Shown piece by piece: positions 15,482-24,562 of a stretch of 64,000 nucleotides of DNA (positions are counted from its first letter, which is position 1; every line of letters begins with the position of its first letter). The position numbers and the translations under genes are program-made. Under the pieces are notes generated by a model. It saw nothing but the letters and a program-made list of their open reading frames with translations, had not been told where the DNA came from and made no database searches. This stretch comes from UBA2334 sp964396895 (GTDB lineage Bacteria; Pseudomonadota; Gammaproteobacteria; Burkholderiales; Burkholderiaceae_C): NCBI GenBank assembly GCA_964396895.1, contig CAYNGJ010000016.1:1-64000 (forward strand). The letters are read 5' to 3'.

Positions 15482-16601
15482 CCAGGGAGCCGCCCACCGC
15501 GCCACCCACAAAAAAGCCCAGCGACTGCAGGGTGTTGTACACCCCCAGTGCGGCCCCCCGCGATTCGGTCGGGGCCAGGCGGGACACCAGGCTGGGCTGG
15601 CTGGCTTCCAGGATGTTGAAGCTGACGAAAAACAAAAACAGCATGGTCACCAGCGGCCACAGCATGGCCCCCGTGCTGGCGACCCACACAAACCCCACCT
15701 GCACCAGCAGCAGCAGGCCAATGGCCGCACGCAGCACCCCCCGCAGGTAACCCCGGCGTTCCAGTGCAAACAAGCCACCCAACAGCACGAACGAGGCCAG
15801 CACAGCGGGCAGGTACACCTGCCAGTGTTGGGCGGGCGGCAGCCCGGTCAGGGTCAGCAGCGCGGGCACGGCCATCCACATGGCCAGTTGCACGGCGTGC
15901 AGCACAAACACACCCACGTTCAGCCGCCACAGGGCGGGGTGCCACAGCACGTCGCGCAGGCGCCCGCGTGGGGCGCTGGCAGCGTGGGCGGGTTCGGACG
16001 GTGTCCAGCGCAGCACCACGGCCATGCCGGCCACCGCCAGCAGGGCGGTCAGCCCAAACACGCCCGGCAGGCCCAACGCCCCGGCCAGTGGGGGGGCCAC
16101 CACCAGGGACAGGGCAAACATCAGCCCGATGCTGGCCCCCACCATGGCCATGCCCTTGGTGCGCACCTCGTCGCGGGTCAGGTCGGCCAGCAAGGCGGTG
16201 ACCGCCGCAGAAATGGCGCCCAGCCCCTGCAGGGCGCGGCCCACCAGCAACCAGTGCACGCTGGGGGCCAGGGCGGCCACCACGCTGCCCAGGGCGAACA
16301 CGCCCAGGCCCAGCACGATCACGCGCTTGCGGCCGAACCGGTCGCTGGCCAGTCCCAGTGGCATTTGCATGAAGGCCTGCGTCAGTCCATACGCCCCCAT
16401 GGCCATGCCGATCAGGGCCGGGTTGTCACCGCCGGGGTAGTGCCTGGCTTCCAGCATGAACACAGGCAACACCAGGAACAGCCCCAGCATGCGCAGCGCA
16501 AAAATGGCGGCCAGCGACAGGCTGGCCCGCTTTTCCAGCGGCGTCAAGCGGGTGGCCGCCACCGGGGATGGCTGGGCAATGGTGGGTGCAGTGGGGGTCA
16601 T
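15369..16601 (-). CDS. MFS transporter, putative drug or metabolite exporter
   Basis: 410 residues from MTPTAPTIAQPSP, with about 12 membrane helices. The MFS motif between helices 2 and 3 is GLASDRFGRKRVIV, and GRALQGLGAISAAVTALLAD resembles the helix 4-5 region of proton-coupled exporters of the YajR type. The substrate is not predictable. It is divergent from uvrA, and its 3' end overlaps the ClC coding region on the other strand. Confidence 0.9.
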   Translation of the reverse strand: MTPTAPTIAQPSPVAATRLTPLEKRASLSLAAIFALRMLGLFLVLPVFMLEARHYPGGDNPALIGMAMGAYGLTQAFMQMPLGLASDRFGRKRVIVLGLGVFALGSVVAALAPSVHWLLVGRALQGLGAISAAVTALLADLTRDEVRTKGMAMVGASIGLMFALSLVVAPPLAGALGLPGVFGLTALLAVAGMAVVLRWTPSEPAHAASAPRGRLRDVLWHPALWRLNVGVFVLHAVQLAMWMAVPALLTLTGLPPAQHWQVYLPAVLASFVLLGGLFALERRGYLRGVLRAAIGLLLLVQVGFVWVASTGAMLWPLVTMLFLFFVSFNILEASQPSLVSRLAPTESRGAALGVYNTLQSLGFFVGGAVGGSLVKWGGTQMLFLACAALVTVWLVLGWGQKVPPVAAHRP

Positions 16602-16852
16602 GGATGGGTGCACGGCGACGGGGGGACAGGCGCAGCTCGCGCAGGCTGTGCGCTCGCCACGGTCAGCCAACACGGGGTCGACAAAGCGGCGATTGTCCCC
16701 GATTGGCCGCTGGCCCGCTCTGCAGCACAGCGCTGCCCCACGGCTGTGGCCGGGGCGCCGACGCGGGCCGAGACCGATAATGACCGGTTGCCCCGGCCAT
16801 GGTCCACCTGGTGCCGTGCCGCCTTGCCCTGACGAACTTCCGGATATCCCAC

Positions 16853-19800
16853 ATGCCCATCGACCCCGGCACCACCCGCGGTGTTTCCACTGGCGCGTCC
16901 AGCGGCCCTGACCCTGGAGACCTTGCTGCGTTGGCCGAGCAGGGCCTGCCCCTGGCCGCTGCGCTGCGCCACCAGCGCATCAGCATCCGGGGGGCGCGCA
17001 CGCACAACCTCAAAAACATCGACCTCGACATCCCGCGCGACCAGCTGGTGGTCATCACCGGGTTGTCGGGTTCGGGCAAAAGCAGCCTGGCGTTCGACAC
17101 GCTCTATGCCGAGGGCCAGCGCCGCTACGTGGAGAGCCTCTCCGCCTACGCCCGCCAGTTTTTGCAGTTGATGGACAAGCCCGATGTGGATTTGATCGAG
17201 GGCCTGAGCCCCGCCATCAGCATCGAGCAAAAGGCCACCAGCCACAACCCGCGCTCCACCGTGGGCACGGTGACCGAAATTCACGACTACCTGCGCCTGC
17301 TGTTTGCCCGCGCGGGCACGCCCCACTGCCCGGAGCACGGCCAGCCCCTGGCCGCCATGAGCGTGAGCCAGATGGTGGACACCGTGATGGGCTGGGCCGA
17401 GGGCGCCGAGCCAACGCCGGGCCGCCCCAAGTTGGCGAGCGCCCCCTCGGGGGGCAGCGCAGGCGGCAACGACGCCCAGCGTGGGGGCCCGAGGATCATG
17501 GTGCTGGCACCGGTGGCGCGCGAGAAAAAAGGCGAGTTTTCCGAGGTGTTCGAGGCGCTGATTGCCCAAGGCTACGTGCGCTTTCGGGTGAACGGGCAGA
17601 CCGTGGAAAGCCACGAACTGCCCGAGCTGGAAAAGACCCACAAGCACGACATTGACGTGGTGGTGGACAGACTCAAGGTGCGGGCCACCCCGCAGGCCGA
17701 CATGCCTGCCGACAGCGAAGAAACCAAGGCCTACCTGGCCCAGCGCCAGCGCCTGGCCGAAAGTTTCGAGGCTGCGTTGCGCTTGGCCGAAGGACGGGCG
17801 CTGGTGGTCAACCTGGATGTTTTTGATCCGCCCAAATCAGAAGCCATAGCTAACAAGTCAATCACATCAAGCGCTGAGCGGCTTTTTTCTTCAAAATTTG
17901 CGTGCCCGGTGTGCAGCTACTCGCTGGGCGAGCTGGAGCCGCGCCTGTTTTCGTTCAACTCGCCGCAGGGGGCCTGCCCCAGTTGCAATGGCCTGGGCCA
18001 CACCGAGGTGTTCGACCCGGTGCGGGTGGTCGCCTTCCCCACGCTGAGCCTGGCCAGCGGCGCCATCAAGGGCTGGGACAGGCGCAACGGCTACTACTTC
18101 GCCATGCTGGAGAGCCTGGCCGCGCATTTCAAATTTGACGTGGAAGCGCCCTGGGAGAGCCTGACCGAGCGGGTGCAGCAAGTCATTCTGTTTGGCTCGG
18201 GCGAGGAGGATGTGCCGTTTCAGTACGTCATTGACTCGGGCAAAACCGCCGGGCGCAAGGTGACCAAGGCGCACCCGTTTGAGGGCATCGTGCGCAACTT
18301 CGAGCGCCGCTACCGCGAAACCGACAGCGCCACCGTGCGCGAAGAGCTGGGCCGCTACCGCACCATCCAGCCCTGCCCCGACTGCGGCGGCAGCCGCCTG
18401 CGCCGCGAAGCCCGCCATGTGTTCGTGGGCGAGGGCGAGCAAAAGCGCGCCATTTTTGATGTGAGCCACATCACCCTGGGCGAGTCGCTGGCGTACTTTG
18501 AACAGCTGCGCCTGAGCGGAGCCAAGGGCGACATCGCCGTGAAGGTGGTCCACGAAATCCGCCAGCGGCTGAAGTTTTTGAACGACGTGGGCCTGAACTA
18601 CCTCAGCCTGGAGCGCAGTGCCGAGAGTTTGAGCGGCGGCGAGGCCCAGCGCATCCGCCTGGCCAGCCAGATTGGCAGTGGCCTCACGGGCGTGATGTAC
18701 GTGCTGGACGAGCCCAGCATTGGCCTGCACCAGCGCGACAACGACCGCCTGATTGCCACCCTGCAACACCTGCGCGACCTGGGCAACACCGTGCTGGTGG
18801 TGGAGCACGACGAGGACATGATTCGCACCGCCGACCACGTCATCGACATGGGGCCGGGCGCGGGCGTACACGGTGGGCGCGTCATGGCCCAGGGCACCCC
18901 CGCCCAGGTGCTGGCCAACCCCGACTCACTCACCGGCCAGTTTTTGAGTGGCACGCGCCAGATTGCCGTGCCATCTGAGCGCCACGCCCCGTGGGACTGG
19001 GTGACCGTGGTCAACGCCAGCGGCCATAACCTGACCGGCGTGACCGTGCCCTTCCCAATTGGCCTGCTGACCTGCGTGACCGGCGTCAGCGGCTCAGGCA
19101 AAAGCACGCTGGTCAACGACACGCTGTACACCGCCGTGGCCAAGCACCTGTACCGCGCCCACGAGGAGCCCGCCCCGCACGACGAGATTCAGGGCCTGGA
19201 GCACTTTGACAAAGTCATCAACGTCGATCAAAGCCCCATAGGCCGCACGCCGCGCAGCAACCCCGCCACCTACACGGGCCTGTTCACCGCCATCCGCGAG
19301 CTGATGGCCGAGACCAACACCGCCAAAGAGCGCGGCTATGGGCCCGGGCGCTTCAGCTTCAACGTCAGCCAGACGGCGGGCGGCGGGCGTTGCGAGGCTT
19401 GCCAGGGCGACGGCGTGGTGAAGGTGGAGATGCACTTTTTGCCCGACGTGTACGTGCCCTGCGACGTGTGCCACGGCCAGCGCTACAACCGCGAAACGCT
19501 GGAGGTGCTCTACAAGGGCAAAAACATCGCCCATGTGCTGGAAATGACCGTGGGCGAGGCGGCTGCCTTCTTCAGCGCCGTGCCCAGCATCGCCCGCAAG
19601 CTGCAAACCTTGCTGGACGTGGGCCTGAGCTACGTGCGCCTGGGCCAAAGCGCCACCACACTGAGCGGCGGCGAAGCCCAGCGCGTGAAGCTGGCGCTGG
19701 AGCTGAGCAAACGCGACACAGGCCGTACCTTGTACATATTGGACGAACCCACCACCGGCCTGCACTTTGCCGACATTGAGCTGCTGCTGAAGGTGCTGCA

Positions 19801-19999
19801 CCAACTGCGCGACGCGGGCAACACACTGGTGGTGATTGAGCACAACCTGGACGTCATCAAAACCGCCGACTGGCTGATTGACATGGGGCCCGAAGGTGGC
19901 GCAGGCGGTGGCACCGTGGTGGCCACCGGTACGCCCGAGCAACTGGCCGAGGTGGAGGCGAGCTACACCGGGCGGTATTTGAGGCGGTATTTGAAGTAG
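16853..19999 (+). CDS. uvrA: Excinuclease ABC subunit UvrA
   Basis: 1048 residues from MPIDPGTTRGV, longer than the usual 940 or so. UvrA is the damage-sensing ATPase of nucleotide excision repair. The first Walker A is GLSGSGKSSLAFDTLY, the second GVSGSGKSTLVNDTLY; ABC signatures LSGGEAQRIRLA and LSGGEAQRVKLA and the zinc modules (CPVC...CPSC and CEAC...CDVC) are present. Part of the excess length comes from two repeat insertions: a GC-rich palindromic one around residues 190-212 and a copy of the dispersed repeat around 328-349, just before the first zinc knuckle. I see no clear LexA box upstream. An in-frame start at 16799 is possible but lacks conservation with the family. Confidence 0.98.
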   Translation: MPIDPGTTRGVSTGASSGPDPGDLAALAEQGLPLAAALRHQRISIRGARTHNLKNIDLDIPRDQLVVITGLSGSGKSSLAFDTLYAEGQRRYVESLSAYARQFLQLMDKPDVDLIEGLSPAISIEQKATSHNPRSTVGTVTEIHDYLRLLFARAGTPHCPEHGQPLAAMSVSQMVDTVMGWAEGAEPTPGRPKLASAPSGGSAGGNDAQRGGPRIMVLAPVAREKKGEFSEVFEALIAQGYVRFRVNGQTVESHELPELEKTHKHDIDVVVDRLKVRATPQADMPADSEETKAYLAQRQRLAESFEAALRLAEGRALVVNLDVFDPPKSEAIANKSITSSAERLFSSKFACPVCSYSLGELEPRLFSFNSPQGACPSCNGLGHTEVFDPVRVVAFPTLSLASGAIKGWDRRNGYYFAMLESLAAHFKFDVEAPWESLTERVQQVILFGSGEEDVPFQYVIDSGKTAGRKVTKAHPFEGIVRNFERRYRETDSATVREELGRYRTIQPCPDCGGSRLRREARHVFVGEGEQKRAIFDVSHITLGESLAYFEQLRLSGAKGDIAVKVVHEIRQRLKFLNDVGLNYLSLERSAESLSGGEAQRIRLASQIGSGLTGVMYVLDEPSIGLHQRDNDRLIATLQHLRDLGNTVLVVEHDEDMIRTADHVIDMGPGAGVHGGRVMAQGTPAQVLANPDSLTGQFLSGTRQIAVPSERHAPWDWVTVVNASGHNLTGVTVPFPIGLLTCVTGVSGSGKSTLVNDTLYTAVAKHLYRAHEEPAPHDEIQGLEHFDKVINVDQSPIGRTPRSNPATYTGLFTAIRELMAETNTAKERGYGPGRFSFNVSQTAGGGRCEACQGDGVVKVEMHFLPDVYVPCDVCHGQRYNRETLEVLYKGKNIAHVLEMTVGEAAAFFSAVPSIARKLQTLLDVGLSYVRLGQSATTLSGGEAQRVKLALELSKRDTGRTLYILDEPTTGLHFADIELLLKVLHQLRDAGNTLVVIEHNLDVIKTADWLIDMGPEGGAGGGTVVATGTPEQLAEVEASYTGRYLRRYLK
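17420..17488 (+). repeat. GC-rich palindromic repeat-like insertion inside uvrA
   Basis: Contains CGCCCCCTCGGGGGGCAGCG and flanking segments CCGCCCCAAGTTGGCGAG and CAGCGTGGGGGC. It encodes a glycine/serine/proline-rich stretch (around residues 190-212 of UvrA) with no counterpart in ordinary UvrA. It resembles GC-rich intergenic palindromes of Comamonadaceae, from memory and not by search. No second copy was seen in this window. Confidence 0.5.
17834..17899 (-). repeat. Dispersed ~60-bp repeat, copy 2 (inside uvrA)
   Basis: Read on the minus strand it has GCTCAGCGCTTGATG, then TTGTTAGCTATGGCTT. It is translated in frame as part of UvrA (SEAIANKSITSSAERLF) immediately before the FACPVC zinc motif. 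The repeat lies antisense to the gene. Confidence 0.8.
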
Positions 20000-20023
20000 C
20001 GGATTCAAGTACGAAGTACGTCG

Positions 20024-20080
20024 TGAAAAAAGCCTATGTAGACTGATGAGAAAGACTTTGTAGCTACTGTTTTTTGATTC
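20024..20080 (+). repeat. Dispersed ~60-bp repeat, copy 3 (intergenic, degenerate)
   Basis: Shows the GAAAAAAGCC lead-in and TTTGTAGCTACTG end block of the family, but the central CAGCGCTT has decayed. It lies between the uvrA stop and the CHAD gene. Confidence 0.5.
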
Positions 20081-20118
20081 ACTGGCGGAACGACCCTGTT
20101 GCTGGCAGACTGTGCGGC

Positions 20119-21066
20119 ATGAAATCTGCCTCAGCCAATGCCGACCGGCACCGTCGCTCCCCGCAGGCCCCGGTGCGGGCCGTGGGGGTGCGGTTGCCAT
20201 CGGGTCTGGGCGAGGTGCAGGTGTTCCAGCGCATCGCCTTGGCCAGCCTGGCCCAGTGGCAGGCCAACCGGGCGGGCCTGGTGGGTCCGCAGGCCGACGT
20301 GGAATACGTGCACCAGGCCAGGGTGGCGTTGCGCCGCCTGCGCTCAGCCATGGACCTGTTCCGCGATGCCTTGCCCAAGGCCTGGCGGCGGCGGTGGAAG
20401 CCTTTTTGGCGGGCGCAGGCCCGTTGCCTGGGCGTCGCCCGCGACTGGGATGTGCTGGTCACCGAATGGCTGCCGCGCCTGAGCGCGGTGGTTGAGTCCG
20501 ATCAGGCCCTGTTGGCAGGGCTGAGCGGGGCTTGGCCTGGCGACTGGGCGCAGGCCCAGCGTGGCTTGGCCCATGCCGAGTTGCTGCAACGGGTGGGCGA
20601 CCCGGGTCTGGACCGACAGCTGAAGGCCTTTCGCCGCAGCGTGCGCCGCTTGTCGCCGGGGGGCACGCCTGCGCCGGTGCGGCCGCGTTGGGTGCGTCGG
20701 CGCGTGCAGCGCCTGCACGACCAGGGCGTGCGCGCGAGCAAGGCGGTGGCGGATGCGGATGCCGATTCCCGCCACGCGCTGCGCATCCACCTCAAACGCC
20801 TGCGCTACACCCTGGACTTGTTGGCCCACTTGCTGCCGCCCAAGCGTGTGCGGCGCTACCAGCGGGCGCTGGTCGACGTGTTGGACGGTTTGGGCCAATT
20901 GAACGACCTGGCCACCGTGCGCCGCCTGCTGTCAAGCGCGCCTGCCCAGGCACAACCCCTGCTGGACGACTGGTTGGGTCGCCAGGAGTCGGCCCTGCTG
21001 GCCCGTTTGCCCGAGGTGCTGCAGGCTTGGCAGCGGGCGCCCATGCCCTGCAAGCGCCGTCACTGA
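20119..21066 (+). CDS. CHAD-domain protein
   Basis: 315 residues from MKSASANADRHRRS. It is rich in arginine and histidine, with paired helices such as EYVHQARVALRRLRSAMDLF and DSRHALRIHLKRLRYTLDLL that match the conserved-histidine helices of CHAD domains. These bind polyphosphate or other polyanions. There is no attached CYTH triphosphatase domain. An earlier TTG in frame lies in a repeat and is unlikely. The role is unknown beyond probable polyphosphate association. Confidence 0.85.
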   Translation: MKSASANADRHRRSPQAPVRAVGVRLPSGLGEVQVFQRIALASLAQWQANRAGLVGPQADVEYVHQARVALRRLRSAMDLFRDALPKAWRRRWKPFWRAQARCLGVARDWDVLVTEWLPRLSAVVESDQALLAGLSGAWPGDWAQAQRGLAHAELLQRVGDPGLDRQLKAFRRSVRRLSPGGTPAPVRPRWVRRRVQRLHDQGVRASKAVADADADSRHALRIHLKRLRYTLDLLAHLLPPKRVRRYQRALVDVLDGLGQLNDLATVRRLLSSAPAQAQPLLDDWLGRQESALLARLPEVLQAWQRAPMPCKRRH

Positions 21067-21083
21067 GCCCCGCTGGGGTGGAC

Positions 21084-21911
21084 TCAGCGTGCCTTGGCTG
21101 CGTTCAGCAGCTCGCGCGTGCGAATGGCCTCTGCCCGGGCCGCATCGGCAAAGTCGGCGCCGCTGCTGGCGTACAGGATGGCGCGCGACGAGTTGACCGA
21201 GATCAGCCCTTGCGCCGTGAGGCCTGCCTGCACCGTGGCCTTGGCATCGCCGCCCTGGGCGCCCACGCCCGGAATCAGCAGCGGCAGGGTGGGGGCAATG
21301 TCGCGCACGCGGGCAATTTCGGCGGGGTAGGTGGCGCCCACCACCAGGCCCAGTTGGCCGTTCACGTTCCACGGGCCTTGGGCCAGGCGGGCAATGTGTT
21401 CGTACAGCAGGGGCTGGTCGTCCACGCTGGCCAGGCGCTGGCTTTGCAGGTCGTCGCCACCGGGGTTGGACGTGCGGCACAGCAGGTAGGCGCCCTTGCC
21501 TTCGTACTTCAAATACGGCAGCACCGAATCAAAGCCCATGAACGGAGAGAGCGTGACGCAGTCGGCCCCGTAGCGCTCAAACGCCTCTTTGGCGTACTGC
21601 TCGGCGGTGGAGCCGATGTCGCCGCGCTTGGCGTCCAGAATGACCGGCACGTTGGGGGCCACGCGGCGCAGGTGGGCCATCAATTTTTCGAGCTGGTCTT
21701 CGGCGCGGTGCGCGGCGAAGTAGGCAATTTGTGGCTTGAACGACTGGGCCTGGTCGGCCGTGGCATCGACGATGGTGGCACAAAAGTCGTAAATCTTGCT
21801 GGCGTCACCTTGCCAGGCACCGGGGAAGCGGGCGGGTTCAGGGTCCAGGCCCACGCACAGCAGGGAGTTGTGGTGCGCGGTGGCCGCGCCAAGCATGTCA
21901 GTGAAAGTCAT
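21084..21911 (-). CDS. pyrF: Orotidine 5'-phosphate decarboxylase
   Basis: 275 residues. PyrF makes UMP from OMP in pyrimidine synthesis. The catalytic lysine/aspartate motif is VILDAKRGDIGSTAEQYA, and the N-terminal substrate loop is LLCVGLDPEPARFP. Length and motif match the longer type-2 family. It is downstream of the uracil-DNA glycosylase gene on the same strand with 9 nt between, so probably cotranscribed. Confidence 0.96.
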   Translation of the reverse strand: MTFTDMLGAATAHHNSLLCVGLDPEPARFPGAWQGDASKIYDFCATIVDATADQAQSFKPQIAYFAAHRAEDQLEKLMAHLRRVAPNVPVILDAKRGDIGSTAEQYAKEAFERYGADCVTLSPFMGFDSVLPYLKYEGKGAYLLCRTSNPGGDDLQSQRLASVDDQPLLYEHIARLAQGPWNVNGQLGLVVGATYPAEIARVRDIAPTLPLLIPGVGAQGGDAKATVQAGLTAQGLISVNSSRAILYASSGADFADAARAEAIRTRELLNAAKAR

Positions 21912-21920
21912 GTCCCGATT

Positions 21921-22805
21921 TTAGGGAGGTGCTGCCGGCGCCGGTGCCGCCAGGGGGTTGTGGCCCACGTGGGCCATGGCCAGGCACAGGTCGTCCCAGA
22001 CCTTGGCTTTGTCGGCCGGGGTGCGCAGCAGGTAGGCCGGGTGGTAGCTGATCACCACGGGGATGCCGGCCACGGTGTACACGGGGCCGCGCAGCTTGCC
22101 CAGGGGGGCCTTGTCCACATCGGGCACCACGCCTTGCAGCAGGGCCTGGGCGGCAAACTTGCCCAGCGCCAGGATGATGTCGGGCTGCACCAGCGTGATC
22201 TGGCGGTGCAGGTAGGGCAGGCACTGGGCCACTTCGGCGGGCTCGGGGTTGCGGTTGTGCGGCGGGCGGCACTTGATGACGTTGGCGATGTACACATCGC
22301 GCTCGCGCGTCAGGCCCATGGCGGCCAGCATGGCGTCCAGCAGCTGCCCGGCGGGGCCAACAAAGGGCAGGCCTTGCTGGTCTTCCTGCTCGCCGGGGGC
22401 TTCGCCCACCACCATCCAGCGGGCTTGCCGGGGGCCCATGCCGGGGACAGCTTGGGTGCGGCCCTGGCACAGCCCGCAGGCCTGGCACTGGGCCATGGTG
22501 TGCTCAAGGGTGTCCCAGTCCATGTCGGCGACGGGGCCCAGGTCGGCCAAGGGAGCGACGGCGGTGCGCGCGGGGGGGCTCGCCGGACTGGCTGTGGAGG
22601 GTGTGGCGGCGGTGCTGGCTGACAATTTTGAATCAAATTGGCATCCAGCGCTTTCTGATATTGGTGTATCAGCTATGGTATTTTGTGCTGCGGTGGGGGC
22701 GTCCTGTGCCTCGGTGGGCCACCAGTGGGTGATGCCCATGGCCTGCAGCATGGCGCGCTGGCGTTCGTCCAGGTGCAGGCTGTGGGGGGTGGGGTGGTCG
22801 CTCAT
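21921..22805 (-). CDS. Family-4 uracil-DNA glycosylase (iron-sulfur type)
   Basis: 294 residues. It removes uracil from DNA to start base excision repair. Motif A is GEAPGEQEDQQGLPFVGPAG and motif B is SYHPAYLLRTP. Four cysteines for a 4Fe-4S cluster fit CQACGLC plus VIKC and VAQC. The first 90 residues are a variable, low-complexity region and include a translated copy of the dispersed repeat (PISESAGCQFDSKLSAST). The start overlaps the rimI stop by 4 nt. Confidence 0.93.
   Translation of the reverse strand: MSDHPTPHSLHLDERQRAMLQAMGITHWWPTEAQDAPTAAQNTIADTPISESAGCQFDSKLSASTAATPSTASPASPPARTAVAPLADLGPVADMDWDTLEHTMAQCQACGLCQGRTQAVPGMGPRQARWMVVGEAPGEQEDQQGLPFVGPAGQLLDAMLAAMGLTRERDVYIANVIKCRPPHNRNPEPAEVAQCLPYLHRQITLVQPDIILALGKFAAQALLQGVVPDVDKAPLGKLRGPVYTVAGIPVVISYHPAYLLRTPADKAKVWDDLCLAMAHVGHNPLAAPAPAAPP
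22624..22686 (+). repeat. Dispersed ~60-bp repeat, copy 4 (inside the UDG gene)
   Basis: Has AATTTTGAATCAAATTGG, CATCCAGCGCTTTCTG and GTATCAGCTATGG in order. It is antisense to the glycosylase gene and read in frame within its variable N-terminal region. Confidence 0.8.
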
Positions 22806-23389
22806 GGTGGGGGTCTGGGGTGAGGAGGGGGTGCCACCGACACGGCGGTGGGCGTTGTGCTGTGCAGGGTGTGCAGGTTCAGGCTCATGACCACGGCGTC
22901 TTCACGCTGGCCGTGGCCTGCCGGGTAGTACTGCTTGCGCACGCCCATGGGTTGAAAGCCAAACCGCTGGTACAGCCCGCGCGCCGGGGCGTTGCCCGTG
23001 CGCACCTCCAGCCAGAGCCATCGCGCACCCTTTGCCAGTGCCTGCGTGGCCAGCGATTGCAGCAGCACCTGCCCCCAGCCCTGGCGGCGGTGTTCCGGCG
23101 CCACCGCGATGTTGAGCAGGTGCACTTCGTCCAGCACGGGCATGGCCACCCAGTAGCCCAGCAGCAACTGGCCGCTGGCGGTGAGGGGGTGTATCGCATC
23201 ACCCGCCAGGGCGGGCGTGGTCAGCATGTGGGCGGGGTAGCCCGACTGCAGCGAGTCTTGGAAATTGAGCCGCGACCACGGGTGGGTGTAGGCGCGTTTT
23301 TCCATGTCCCAGACGGTGTCCAGGTCGTCCAGGGTCAAGGGCACCAGCTGCAACGCGCGCTCGCCCGGTGGCGTGGCGCGTGTGCTCAT
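22802..23389 (-). CDS. rimI: Ribosomal protein S18-alanine N-acetyltransferase
   Basis: 195 residues from MSTRATPPGERAL. GNAT fold: VHLLNIAVAPEHRRQGWGQ is the acetyl-CoA-binding motif A, and NAPARGLYQRFGFQPMGVRKQYY is motif B with the RimI-type ending. RimI acetylates the N-terminal alanine of S18. It sits between tsaB and the uracil-DNA glycosylase gene with 4-nt overlaps on both sides. The C-terminal 20 residues are proline-rich and nonconserved. Confidence 0.93.
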   Translation of the reverse strand: MSTRATPPGERALQLVPLTLDDLDTVWDMEKRAYTHPWSRLNFQDSLQSGYPAHMLTTPALAGDAIHPLTASGQLLLGYWVAMPVLDEVHLLNIAVAPEHRRQGWGQVLLQSLATQALAKGARWLWLEVRTGNAPARGLYQRFGFQPMGVRKQYYPAGHGQREDAVVMSLNLHTLHSTTPTAVSVAPPPHPRPPP

Positions 23390-24195
23390 GGTTGGCGGGC
23401 GCGTTCTGCCGTGGTTTGGGCCACTTTGTCGCGCACATACAGGGGTTGGGCCTGGGCCGCCAGGGTGGCTTGCCCTTGGGCGAGCAGGCCGGGTGCCAGG
23501 CGCAGCAAGGCGGCGGCGGTGGGCCAGGCCGTCTGGGTGGGCTGGCCGGTGTCTGGCAGGCGGCTGCCGTGCAGCTCGAACACGTTGCCCACCAGCGGGG
23601 CCGTCTGGGCCGCTTCGCCAAGCAGGGCGGCCAGTTGCTCGGGTGGGCACAGCCAGGGGCCGCCTTGCAGCTGCGCCAGTGGCTGCGTGCGGTCGGGGAA
23701 GTGGTAAGTGGCGGCGTACACCTCGTCCATGCGGGCATCCAGCACGGCGGTCAGGGTGCAGGCCTGCGGTGTGCCAAGGCCTGGCCCGGCTCCGTGCAAC
23801 CGCTGGCGGGCGTCCTCGGCCACGGCCATCAGGGTGTCGATGCCCAGCACCGGCAGTCCGTGCGGGTGCCGGGCCGATCGCGTGCCATAGGCCAGGCCCT
23901 GCACCACGGCCACGGCGGTGCGCAGCCCCGTGAACGCGCCCGGGCCACGGCCAAAGACCACCGCGTCCAGCTCGTCCAGACGGGTGTGGCCCTGTGCCAG
24001 CAGGCCGAGCACGGCGGGAATGAGCTGGGCCGATGCCTGGGCACCACCCTCACCTTGGTGAAACCACAGGCGGGGTGCGGGCGGCGCACTGGGGGCAGCC
24101 TCGGGCAAGGCAGCGGGCAGCATCAGTCCCACCGACAGCCAGTGGGTGCTGGTGTCCATGGCCAGCAAGCGAAGTGGCGCGGTGGCGGGTGGCAT
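23386..24195 (-). CDS. tsaB: tRNA threonylcarbamoyladenosine biosynthesis protein TsaB
   Basis: 269 residues from MPPATAPLRLLAMDTSTHW. ASKHA-type fold: LLAMDTSTHWLSVGL is the phosphate-1-like motif and VVFGRGPGAFTGLRTAVAV is diagnostic for TsaB. TsaB is the scaffold partner of TsaD in making t6A37 in tRNA. The Sua5/TsaC partner of the pathway is also in this window (28814-29854). Internal start MDTSTHW is possible. It overlaps rimI by 4 nt. Confidence 0.95.
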   Translation of the reverse strand: MPPATAPLRLLAMDTSTHWLSVGLMLPAALPEAAPSAPPAPRLWFHQGEGGAQASAQLIPAVLGLLAQGHTRLDELDAVVFGRGPGAFTGLRTAVAVVQGLAYGTRSARHPHGLPVLGIDTLMAVAEDARQRLHGAGPGLGTPQACTLTAVLDARMDEVYAATYHFPDRTQPLAQLQGGPWLCPPEQLAALLGEAAQTAPLVGNVFELHGSRLPDTGQPTQTAWPTAAALLRLAPGLLAQGQATLAAQAQPLYVRDKVAQTTAERARQP

Positions 24196-24202
24196 CACGG
24201 TG

Positions 24203-24481
24203 TCAGTAGGGGCAGCCCGCCAAAATGCGCTTTTGGGCGGCTTCGGCAGCGGTTTTGGTGTTGGTTTTGAGCTGTTTGCCCACCTCGGGCAGCGCCTCGG
24301 TGACGGCGTTTCTGACGGCATCGGCACCGCCGGTGCAGAGCACACCCAGTTTGGGGTAGGCTTGCTGAACGGCCTTGACGATGAGGTTGGCATCGTTCGC
24401 CACCTGCGGCGTTTGTGCCCAGGCGGCAGCCGTTGCCAGGCCGACCATTCCCATGACTGCCCATTTAGACAGAGTGACCAT
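24203..24481 (-). CDS. Small secreted hypothetical protein
   Basis: 92 residues with a clear signal peptide (MVTLSKWAVMGMVGLATAAA, cleavage after AWA). AAGGAG lies 7-8 nt before the ATG. The mature part is about 70 residues, with two cysteines (LCTGG and the C-terminal GCPY) that could form a disulfide in the periplasm. It is 7 nt upstream of tsaB and divergent from dacB. No family recognised. Confidence 0.8.
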   Translation of the reverse strand: MVTLSKWAVMGMVGLATAAAWAQTPQVANDANLIVKAVQQAYPKLGVLCTGGADAVRNAVTEALPEVGKQLKTNTKTAAEAAQKRILAGCPY

Positions 24482-24562
24482 GTGCCTGCTCCTTGAGAAT
24501 TGGAAAGCTGCCAATCGTAGCCGGGTTCCTTCCCGGCGTGCCCCTGTGCACGGGGTGCGTTG

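Noticed and set aside
16602..16852. Possible LexA (SOS) box before uvrA
   Set aside because: No CTG-N10-CAG site with an acceptable centre was found in the interval.
20074..20118. Upstream TTG start for the CHAD protein
   Set aside because: It lies in a degenerate repeat and lacks a ribosome binding site; ATG at 20119 is simpler.
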